Positions 40,601 to 52,600 of a DNA stretch of 64,000 nt are shown here, piece after piece. This DNA is from Hippopus hippopus (Eukaryota; Mollusca; Bivalvia; Cardiida; Cardiidae), in NCBI GenBank assembly GCA_946811185.2, contig OX328102.1:53049619-53113618 (forward strand). The letters are read 5' to 3'. How positions within the stretch are numbered: the stretch's first letter is position 1; each line of letters opens with the position of its first letter. Under the pieces are notes generated by a model that was not told the origin of the DNA, did no database searches, and saw nothing but the letters and a program-made list of their open reading frames with translations. Made by a program: the position numbers and the translations under genes.

Positions 40601-43600
40601 CAGTGTTTTAGAGAACAAACTTAGATATGTGCATATTAAAGTTTTTTAAATAATTTTATTGCAGCTGCATTGCCGACTAGTTGCCATCACCTTGCACTAC
40701 TTCTTTATGGCTGGTTTCTCCTGGCTGTTTGTGGATATACTGCATATATACAGAATGTTGATGGAAATACGCAACATCAACCAGGGATCTATGAAATTCT
40801 ATTACCTAATAGCCTATGTGATCCCAGGGATAATTGTCAGTTTGGCTGTTGGCCTTAAAACAGAAAGCTACGGAACAGAATCTTTGTGAGTAAACCACAT
40901 CAATTTCTAACGAATTCATTTGATACTTCTTCACCTTCTAAAATGCTCCCATAGCTTTTTCTCACACAGACATTTGCTTTGCCATTGGTACAAACAAACT
41001 CTTTCACACATGTTAGTGTCTTCCTTTTTTGACTATTTATTGCTTTTTCATACCCCCGCAAAACGAATGTTTTCGGGGGTATACTGGAATCAGCTTGTCT
41101 GTCCGTGTGTCCGTCCGTGTGTCCGTCCGTCCGTGTGTCCGTCCGTCCATGTGTCCGTCTGTGTACAAAATACTAGTAATTTTGTGTCGCGAACTCCTTC
41201 TACAGTTTTCTTTCAATTGTATTGAAACTTTGCACATATACTGATCATATATTGAAGATTTGCAAGACGCAATTTTCAATTGTCAACTCTTCCTGGTTGA
41301 GGAATTATCTCCCCTTGAACTTGACACTCTTTTCTGTCAAAGCGCTGGTGGGGTATTAATTCACATTCAGTGACAGCTCTAGTTTTGAAAATGTGATGAC
41401 ATTAAACACTGAAAATATGGTAGTTTTCATTAGTTACCACCTGCAGACAAATGCAGACAAAGTTTCCATTGTGCAGCAGACAACTTTCGAAGACAATTTA
41501 GCAAAAAGAGGAAATAATTGGACAATCTAAATTTATCTGAGGACCCAATGAATGCCCTGTTGTAAGGGTTGCCATAAACTGTCAATCAGAACACAAAATT
41601 TAGGTTAAGTTGATTTTGATGAAATATGGAAAGTGGCTCATTTTATGGGAATTATACTTGAAAGGGAATTAAATATTTAATGATAGAGAGAGAATGCTGA
41701 TGAAAGTGAACTTTGCTCAGAGTAAAACTTCACTCTTTAGAAAAGTATTTTAAGATTATATTTCTTTTTTCTGTATTTTCAGCTGCTGGTTGTCAGTGTC
41801 AGACAGTTTTATCTGGAGTTTTGCAGGTCCTATCACTGTCTCGGTCATTATTACTGTACTTACCTTCTTTCTTGCCTTCAAGGCTTCTTGCAGAGAGAAA
41901 GTCAGTGTCACTGATTTAGTTGAAGTCAGGTAAAACTAAATACAGAATGTTATGTTGTAGTAACTTTTCTGGTCCTTGTATTTGACTCGAACAGTGTGAG
42001 AAATTTAATATCATGCGAGACTGTATATTACAGTGTAACATTATGACAAGTAAAGTCCCAAATCAATGCATACTTATTCCATGCACAAAATACGTCATCA
42101 TACCAGGTATGGTACAATGATGAATCTCGTGCACAGAATATGCATGCATTGATTTGCAATTTGATTTGTTAAAATGTTACGCTATAATATTCATTTGCCT
42201 CTCATAAAAACAAAGTTATACCCACTAAACCATTATTTGTTTTATTTTGTTTACAGTTTTCAAATAAAGTGTCGATTATTGCAATATTTTGTCGTTGAAA
42301 GTCATAGGTATGAAATAAAAACAATATTATGTTGTAGTAACTTTCCTTCTCCTTATATTTGCTTCTTGTTAAGAAAATTTTGACATCTTGCTTGACCTTC
42401 CAATAGGAAATAAAAGTAGTAATGTAATCAAATACAGGTAATTGTGGAATATTATCCTATTTTTAATGAGCCTGTTATTAAAGAGAAAAACAAAATTAGT
42501 TGCTTTTTCAGAGATTTTTGATAGTATACAAAATGTTAGTATTATAATTAATTATTATTATAATTATTGTACATGCCTATTATATTTTTGCTTCATCTAC
42601 ATGGTATAGAACTAACTATACATTTTGAATTACAGGTTAGGGCTGGTAGCCAACATTGTGATATTGATGTTATGGGGAATTATCTGGGTCGTGGGTCTAC
42701 TGACGGTGAACTTTGCCTACCCAGTGCTTCACTACATCTACTCTATTTTCTGTCTCGCTCTTGGAGTGTTCATACTGGTCATCTTTGTTCTAGCACATTC
42801 TAAAGTAAGTAAGCCATCTTGTGTGAGAAAGGGGATTTTAATGTATCTACAAAAATCATTGACACAGGTCAGTCTGTGTAGTCCAACCTGGGTCAAAACT
42901 TTTTGCTATGGGTCAATTTTCTGCATATCAAAGGACCAATCTGTCTCATGATTCAGCTATTGTTAAACAAAATGGATTTTATGGACCTATAGTTATATGA
43001 AAACTTGCTTTGTGTAATGAATTACAGAGATGCAATAAACACCCTTTTGCCAGAGCATTGCTTAAGTATCCTTTTTAGCTTGGCTGTTTTCAAAGAAATT
43101 GACAAGTTATGGTTGTAGCCCTGGTGTCCGAGTCGTCATCGTGCAAAAACTGATATTTTGTAATATCTCTGTTATTACTGAAGATATTTACTTCAAACTT
43201 GGACAAGTTGTTAACCATCAAGAGGGAAACTTATACAACAGTGGCAGATAACCATCATAGTTTTTTACACAGTTATGCCTCTCTTTCGACATAAAATTTT
43301 CACTGAAAATCAAGCACCTGCAGCTGAGCATTGGCACCTGCATGTAGTGCTCATGTTCACTTTAATGTTAGCAGGCTAAAGTTAAGTTGTTTAATGGTCG
43401 TTGTCGGTCTAGATCACATTGACTAAAACATGCAGTCTGTTCTTGGTTGTACAATGTCCAGTATTTTATGAGATATCAAGATCTAAGAGTCCCTGAGGTT
43501 GCAATATGATGGCCTTTCTTGCTACTTGAAAATTTCATTGTACCCCCCCCTCTGTCTGTCCATCAATCCATCTGTCTTGTTTTGGTTTCCGTGCTCTAAC

Positions 43601-46600
43601 TCAAAAACCATTTTACCTAGGACCCTGAAACTTTATACAAATGTTCCTCATGACCCAAAGAGGTGCTCTATTGCTTTGGGGTCATATTAGTCAAAGGTCA
43701 AGGTCACAGGTGAACTTTGTTTGAAAATCATTTCCGTGCTCTAACTCAATAGCTGTTTGACCCAGGATTGTGAATATTTATACAAGTGTTTCTTATTACC
43801 CAAGGAGGTGCCCTATGGTTTTTGGGTCACATGGGTCAAAGGTCAAGTTCACAGGTGAACTTTGATTGAAAATCACTCCCGTGCTCTAACTCAATAGCTG
43901 TTTGACCTAGGACCCTGAAACTTAATACAAGTGTTGCTCATGACCCAGGGAGATGTCCTATCATTTTTTAGCCACATGGTTCAAAGGTCAAGGTCACTGG
44001 TGATCTATTTTCTACGACCTATCCATTTTGAAAGCCTTTGCTGATAACAAATTAAATGTGGCTCAAATGATTGGGATTTTTGTTATGAAATGGTAGAAAA
44101 CTTTGTAGAAAATGGAGATCATACTGGTCACCTGCATTTTCTGCCTTTTCCACAATGTTTTCAAAAGCTGTCTACTTCAGGGTTGAGAAAATACAGGTAT
44201 GAATTAAAGATATGAAATTTGTGCCAAGGCAAATCATAATGCATGGATCTGTGGACAACGATATATTTGACCAATCAGGTCATCACATTTATTTTACCCG
44301 ATGTGCAGCCTTGCTGTCTGCTATTTCGGCTCCTAAATAAACGACAGTTGAGTTAGAGGGGTGCAATAGTATTTATTTATTTTGTGTTTTGAACACTTGG
44401 AGGGGTGCGATAGTATTTATTTATTTTGTGTTTTGAACACTTGAATTTAAGAAAAAGTTTAAAATATGTGCTTTGCAAACATGTACCACTGATGTGACAT
44501 ACACGCAGACCTTGTAGACAAGTTTGCATTACGATAATGACTGACAATGGGACATGTGCAAAGAATTCTGATCAGCGCTACATTACACAATGGATTGATT
44601 AACGCTAAAGGGGTTTTTCCCCCCATGCAAGATCCCTAAAGAGATATAAACTGTTTTAAAGTGGAAAACAAAGGTAAAAAATAGATCTATATGAAATACT
44701 AATAAAAAGAATATACGTTCAGTTGAATATCTAACCTCTGCACATCCAAAAAGTCATACTTGTCAATGATGTTTCAGTTTGACGTTAATCTTAACCCTTT
44801 ACCACAAGGCAAAATTTAAGACCTATCCAAATTGAAAGCATTTGCAGAAGACAATTTCATAGTGGCTCAAATGACACATTTTTTCTTTGATAGGGTAGAA
44901 AACTTCGTGGGAAAAGGAGAAAATGCTGGTTACCACAATGTTTTCAAAAGGCCTCTTCTTCAGGGGCATCAAAAGGTGGCATTGTGTGGTAAAGGGTTAA
45001 CCCTTGGTGCGTGAAGAATATGCTGAATGTGTAGATAAAGATCAGATTGCAAATAACATGCAGTTTAGTCTTGGATTTAATCTGTCTGCTATTTACAATA
45101 AACATATTCATGTGTATTCCTTACTGTATTCCTTACTGAAAGTAGATTTTAATTATGAAAAAGTCTAACTCTTTTTCTGTACTGATAAAAGTTCAGCTCA
45201 AAGGCAACTTATGTTAATTAAATCAACTTTTGATTTGGCTGCCATTTCAAAGGGTGTGTCGGTAAACTGTTGATTAAAAGGAAAAGTGTTTGATTGCAAA
45301 CCAATTTGCTGCTCTAATCAACTTGACCACCCATTGTCTTCAGTATATCGTAAGATAAAACAAACTACTGTCGATGATATTAAAAGGTTTGTTAATTGAC
45401 AGCACACTTAACACATTTTAAAATCGAAAGACAACCCTTTTTCCCTAAACCTGAAATTGAAATTTTTCCTAAACTTACACCTCTCTCTAGAATCAGACAA
45501 TCTATAAATATTTCGAAACGCTTGTAATTCAGGGTTATTTATTTTTTAGTATGATGTTGAGACAACTTAACTAGCCATATGAAAACAATAAGTACCTTTA
45601 ATTCTATTATTCTGTGGCAAAACGGAGGTTTGTTGAGGTGTTTCATTCTTTCTCATTGAAGTTCAAAACTTTGCTAAAACAAGTAGATCTATTACATTGT
45701 CCCTAGCCCCTGAAATTTGCACTTTTTGTTAATATCCTTGTGTAAATTAGTTCAAGTGTCTCTAAATTTCTTTCCGAGAATTCATCATCGGCAGAAGCAT
45801 ATGACAGAAATATTGTTTTGGAATTTTATTGAGAGAAACAATCAAGACAACACGATTTAAGTAGCCTATCTGCTATACTGCAGATGTATTTTTGTGGTTG
45901 TTTTGGAGCCCTTGGCAACAGTAACCAAGGAAGTTGGTTTATCTTATCACCACAGATCCATGTATTGTTATGACAAAAGGAGTCCAGCCGGGTAGCTCAG
46001 TGGTTAGCATATCTGACTGGTGACCTAGAGGTTTCGGGCTGGATACCTGGTTGTGGCGAACTTCCTTTCCGGCGATTTTTCGCCTCTCACCTCTGATGCA
46101 TGTGAGAAAAGTAGTCAGTGGCTCTGGAAAGAAAGTTGTGTCAGTACTGGTGTGAGAAAGCCAGGAAACACATGGGTGCGCACTGACTGCCATGATATGA
46201 CCTAAGCTCTTAAAATGGCGTTAAACTCCAATACAAACCAAGGCAAAAGGAAAAAATGCTAATTTCTTTTACAATTTTTTTCTTTGTTGCAATATTTTCT
46301 AAAATCTATCGCAATGCATGCGAAGGGACATGTAGTTGGGTGAATGTTTAACTATTTTTAAAGAAAATTAGTTGTTTGCAAAGATTGACAATTCATATTA
46401 ATTTCACATATGGATATCTTTTACACAGAGAAAAGCCAAGTTGTTATGCTATATTTTTTACTATATAGGTAAGATTGGAACTGAAGAAGGTTTGGTACAA
46501 AGTGAGAGGACAGAAACTAGATTTAGATGACAATATTGGTGGTACACGTAGCTCTCTTTACAGTGTGAGTGTGCTTTTCAAGATTTTCTCTGTAGGAGAC

Positions 46601-49600
46601 ACTAAATTACCATAGCTTTTGATGCACCATAAAACACCATTCATTCACAGGTTGTTTGATGTTTGGTTGTGTAGTATGTCTTTAATTTAGACCTTTATGG
46701 CTTGTATCTTTAGGATTTGGGTATGCTGAGTATGGCCATAGAATAAGCATTCACTAAAAGAGAACAACAATTTAATTCTCTTCTGGACAACAAAATTTTA
46801 GACTGGTCCATATTGAAAGCATTTGCAGACAACAAGTAAAGGATGGCCAAAATAACGATTGTTTGTCTTTGATGGGAGAAAAACATTTTGGGAAAAGGAG
46901 AACATGCTGGTTACCAGCATTTTGTCCATTTCCACAATGTTTTTAGAAGCTTTCTTTGTTAGTGTCATTGAAAGTCAGGATTGTGTGGTAAAAGGGGAAA
47001 AAAAAAAAAGAAAGAAAATAGATCAATATCAGCCACTTTTTAGCTCACCTGAGCACACAGTACTCATGGTGAGCAATTGTGATCGTGCTGTGTCTGTCGT
47101 CAACTTTTTACCTTGTGTATGCTCCAGAGGCCACATTTTCAGTCCAGTACTCATGAAACTTGGTCAGAATGTTTGCTTTGATGATATCTCGGACGAGTTC
47201 GAAATGGGTCATGTCGGGTCAAAAACTAGGTCACTAGGTGAAATCTTAGAAAAACCTTGTGTAGGCTCTAGAGGCCACATTTTCAGTCCGATACTCATGA
47301 AACTTGGTCAGAATGTTTGCCTTGATGATATCTCGGAAAAGTTTGAAAATGGGTCATGTCGGGTCAAAAACTAGGTCACTAGGTCAAAATTTTTAAAAAA
47401 CCTTGTGTACGCTCTAGAGGCCACATTTTCAGTCCAATACTCCTGAAAGTTGGTCAGAATGTTTGCCTTGATGATATCTCAGACGAGTTTGAAAATGGGT
47501 CATGTCGGGTCAAAAACTAGGTCACCAGGTGAAATCTTAGAAAAAACGTTGTGTATGCTCTAAAGGCCACATTTTCAGTCCAATACTCCTGAAAGTTGGT
47601 CAGAATGTTTGTCTTGATGATATCTCGGACCAGTTCGAAAATGGGCCATGTCGGGTCAAAAACTAGGTCACCAGGTGAAATCTTAGAAAAACCTTGTGTA
47701 GGCTCTAGAGGCCACATTTTCAGTCCGATACTCATGAAACTTGGTCAGAATGTTTGCCTTGATAATATCTCGGACGAGTTCCAAAATGGATCATGTCGGG
47801 TCAAAAACTAGGTCACTAGGTCATATCTTAGAAAAATCTTGTGTATGCTCTAGAGGCCACATTTTTTGTCCAATACTCATGAAACTTGGTCAGAATGTTT
47901 GTCTTAATGATATCCTGGATGAGTTCGAAAATAGGCCATGTTGGGTCAAAAACTAGGTCACCAGGTGAAATCTTAGAAAAACCTTGTGTATGCTCTAGAG
48001 GCCACATTTTCAGTCCAATACTCCTGAAAGTTGGTCAGAATGTTTGTCTTGATGACATCTCGGATGAGTTCGAAAATGGGCCATGTCGGGTCAAAAACTA
48101 AGTCACAAGGTGAAATCTTAGAAAAACCTTGTGTACGCTCTAGAGGCCATATTTTGAGTCCAATACTCTTGAAAGTTGGTCAGAATGTTTGTCTTGATGA
48201 TATCTCAGACGAGTTCGAAAATGGGCCATGTAGGGTCAAAAACTAGGTCACCAGGTGAAATCTTAGAAAAACCTTGTGTATGCTCTAGAGGCCACATTTT
48301 TATGTCAAATACTCTTGAAAGTTGGTCAGAAAGTTTGTCTTGATGATATCTCAGACGAGTTCGAAAATGGGCCATGTAGGGTCAAAAACTAAGTCACAAG
48401 GTCAAATCTTAGAAAAACCTTGTGTACACTATAGAGGCCACATTTTTAGTCCAATACTCATGAAAGTTGGTCAGAATGTTTGTCTTGATGATATCTCTGA
48501 TGAGTTTGAAAATGGGGCATGTCGGGTCAAAAACTAGGTCACTAGGTGAAATCTTAGAAAAACCTTGTGTACGCTCTAGAGGCCACATTTTCAGTCCAAT
48601 ACTCCTGAAAGTTGGTCAGAATGTTTGTCTTGATGATATCTCAAACAAGTTTGAAAGTGGGCCACGTTGGGTCAAAAACTAGGTCACCAGGTCAAATCTT
48701 AAAAAAACCTTGTATATGCTTCAGAAGCCCCATTTTCTGTCCAATAGTCTTGAAATTTGGTTAGAATGTTTGTCTTGATAGTATCGCAGACGAGTTCGAG
48801 AGTGGGCCATGTGGGGTCAAAAACTAGGTCACAAGGTCAAATCTTAGAAAAACCTTGTGTACACTCCAGAAGTCACATTTTCAGTCCAATGCTCTTTAAA
48901 GTTGATGAGAATGTTTGTCATGATGATAGCTTGGATGAGTTTGAAAATGGGTCATGTCAGGTCAAAAACTAGGTCACCAGGTTAAATCTTAGAAAAACCA
49001 TATGTAAGCTGTAGAGGCCACATTTTCAGTCCAATAATCTTGAAATTCGGTCAGAATGTTTGTCTTGATAATTTCTTAGACTAGTATGAAAATGGGTCAT
49101 GTTGGATAAAAAACTAGGTCACAAGGTCAAATCTCGGAAAAACCTTTAGTACTATAATTACAGTCCAATATTCTTTAAACTTTTGTTAGACTGTTTGTCT
49201 TGATGATATCTTGCATGAGTTTGAAAATGGGTCACGTGGAATAAAAACTAGGTCACCAAGTTTCATCCTTGAAAAACCGTGTATACGCTCTAGAGGCCAC
49301 ATTTTCAGTCCAATAATCTTGAAATTTGCTTTGAATGTTTGTCTTGATAATATCTTAGACTAGTATGAATACGGGTCATGTTGGATAAAAAACTAGGTTA
49401 CTTGGTCAAATCTCGGAAAAACCTTTTGTACACCGTTCAGGCCACATTTTCTTTCAAATACTCATGAAAGTTTGTCGGACTGTATGTCTGGATAATTTCT
49501 ACATGTCAAGTAGGCTGCTGAGACAAATTCTAGAAAAAGCTTGTGTGTAGTCTAGAGGCCATATTTGTAAGCCCAATACTAATGAGTGTTTGTCAGAGTG

Positions 49601-52600
49601 TTTGTCTTAATATCTCTGAAGAGATTGGAAATGGGTCATGTTTGATCAAAAGGCTCAGGTGAGCGACTTCAGGGCCATCATGGCCCTCTTGTTTATGAAA
49701 CTAGGTTGTCAACATCATTTACTGTAAGCATGCTTCTTGTAAGCAATTGTTTTCATTTATGAAGTTATGTCACTGTAACTACCATTTGCAAGAAGTTGCA
49801 ATTTTAAACTAGATAGAATTTTACTTCCATGAGCTTTGAAAGTGTATTTGTCTTAAACAAAAATAATTCCTCTCTTCACTTTTTATGCTTATTTTAATAA
49901 TGCTTTTTATAACCAGAAAGGAATATTAATTATTAGATAATAGTAAGAAAAGTATGGAAATCTTTTTGGACCCTGAACAAGTAATGCCACACACCTTTAA
50001 TAATATGATTATTTTATATTGCAGAAATCTGCACTAGCCTACAGAAATGATTCATGTGATGGGCCAATGAGTCGAGTAAATGTTGGTATTTCCACCACAT
50101 CTACGACAAGTCGGTCTACTAGTAAAAGTAGCGGAGGTATTTATAAAGGAGAAGAATATCTGAAAAGTGTTAGCTCATCATCAGGAAATGGTCCATCCAT
50201 GAAATACCCTAAAAATAATGGCTTACATCCGCCTTACGGTTATGATCCTGAGAAAGGAGACGAATATGGTATGGTATATTTTATATTGAAATGGGAATCT
50301 TTGTATCTTATTATGTGTCCTACGAAAAATGATAGAAATACATTATTTTCAAATCCTCAGACAGAAAATAAGTTGCATTTAAAAGTTTCAGTTTTCTTAT
50401 TGCACAAGTAGAGGTTGGGCCTGCTAAATTATTACTGCTAATGCACAATTGCCTCCACTTGAATTTGCAAAGGTTTATGGGAATGTCATTTGATCAATAC
50501 CATGCAACAATTATGAGGGATTGTGAATATATAAGAACTATGACATCATATTTTATCTCGTAAAAATAGAAGAAGTTACCAATTCTGAAATAATTAACCT
50601 CGTCATTTGTATGCCAAATTTATACCATTTTAACGTTTTGTAATCATCCAGTTTCTTTGCATTTGTACAGAAAAGTACATTTTGTAGTATTTATGTGTTT
50701 AGTGAAATATTTAAGTTCACTGCATTAAAAATCTAAAAAAAAAAAAAACTTTAAGAGTTAAGATATTACTTTCTCTACTAGATCATGATACAGTTCAGAT
50801 TCGTGCAAAGGGGGACGGCAATGACTCGGACTCAGACAGTGAAATGTCAGAAAGGGAAAGCTTGGACCTAGCCTCAAGCCATTCCTCAGATGATGATGAT
50901 GAGATTGATGTACAATTGGACTGGGAAAAGCAGCTGCCTAAGAATAAAAAAATAGGTAAAGTTTGTGGTTACGTGTGTTGCAAAGATAATCTGTACAGGA
51001 CTGGTGTCCTAGGATTTAGAGATTCCTCAACTTATTTCTAAATACAGGGTGACCCAAAAAAAAATGCCACCCATGAAATCGTGAATAAAATTCACAATCC
51101 TTTATGCAAACCAACCATATTTGGTACAAATGAACTTCAGTCTATGCCTGACTTGTCCACCAAGTTTCAGTCATGAATGTGTAACAGTCTTTGTTTTATC
51201 TCCGTTCCATGATATGCTCCCAATGTGCACATCTGCGATGCAAGCACACCTGGATACAACATGCAAAATTGTCAATAACTCTGACACACACTCCTCCTCA
51301 GCATTGCCCTGATTTTGGCGGTGATGGCCGCCTTTAGTTCAGGAATAGTCTAGGGGTTGTTCTGATAGCCATTATCTTTGAGACAACCCCACAGGAATAA
51401 ATCTGGGGGAGGTTAAGGTCTGGTGAGTGTGAAGCCCATTCAGGATCACACCTCCTACTGATGAGATGATCACCAAAGTGTCCCGGCAGCCATTCCAACG
51501 AGTCATTTGAAGTTAAGGAGTTGCTCTATCGTGTTGAAACCACTGTTCATTCCTAACAACACCTCTTTGTCTGCCCAAAACTTCTTAATGACCACTAGGT
51601 AGTGCTCAGTATTGATCGTGATTGACCGTTTATACTGGTCTTCAAACCAGTAGGGACCAATGATCCCATGGGTTGATATTGTAACCCATGCAGTGTACTT
51701 CATGAAGGGCACCCAGGCCTCTGCAGACAATCTTCTGGTGGGGTTGTCCCCCAGAAGATGTTATTCTTTGAGTTCACTCCTAGAAATCAATACTGAGGGA
51801 TGAGTGTGTCGGAGTTACTGTCAATTTTGCATGTCGCTTGCAATGCAAGGGTGCACATTTGGAGCATATCATGGAATGGAGATAAAACAAAGACTGTTGG
51901 ACATTCATGGCTGAAACTTGGTGGACATGTCAGGCATAGACTGAAGTTCATTTGTACCAAATATGGTTCGATTGCAGAAAGGATTGTGAATTTTATTAAC
52001 AATTTTATGGGTGGCATTTTTTTGGGGTCACCCTGTATTTATGATTTTAACTTTTTGCCACAGGACAAAAACATAGACTTGTCCAAATTAAATGCATTTG
52101 CATACAATTTAGATTTGGTTCAAATGACAGAATTTGGCTTTGATAGGGTAGAAAACATTGTGGGAAGAGGAGAAAGTGCTGGTTCCCAGCATTTTCTCCT
52201 TTTCCTAAAATGTTTTCAAACGGCTTTTTTCTTAGGGTTGTTAAATCTATGGATTGTGTGGTAAGGGGATAAGGCCCTTACAACCATGTGTTTTTTGTGA
52301 TAAGATTGACATATTTCGTGTTACATGTTTATATTCAAGTACTTATTACTCGTATTGTCACAGATCATCAGTATTTATTATTTTGCATTGATTTTGGTTT
52401 CTATTCATGGATTTGTGTTTACTGACTTAATATTATTAACCTATATCAATGTGGCAGAGGACATGAAAAACTTTATTTCCAAATATGGATGATGAGCACA
52501 AAATAAGCCCATATTCATGAATTAGTATAAAAATACTGGAAGACAAAAGGCACCCTCCACTTGAATGGTGGTCATGGTTAAATTAAGGATAGCTGCAAAG

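Noticed and set aside
47596..48972. A ladder of 71-residue open frames of near-identical sequence
   Set aside because: They recur every 145 bp because each T2 unit restarts the same short frame; 145 is not divisible by 3, so no continuous protein exists.
51800..52264. A 154-residue plus-strand open frame
   Set aside because: It covers the right inverted repeat of the mariner and an M1 copy; it is not related to transposase, which is on the other strand.
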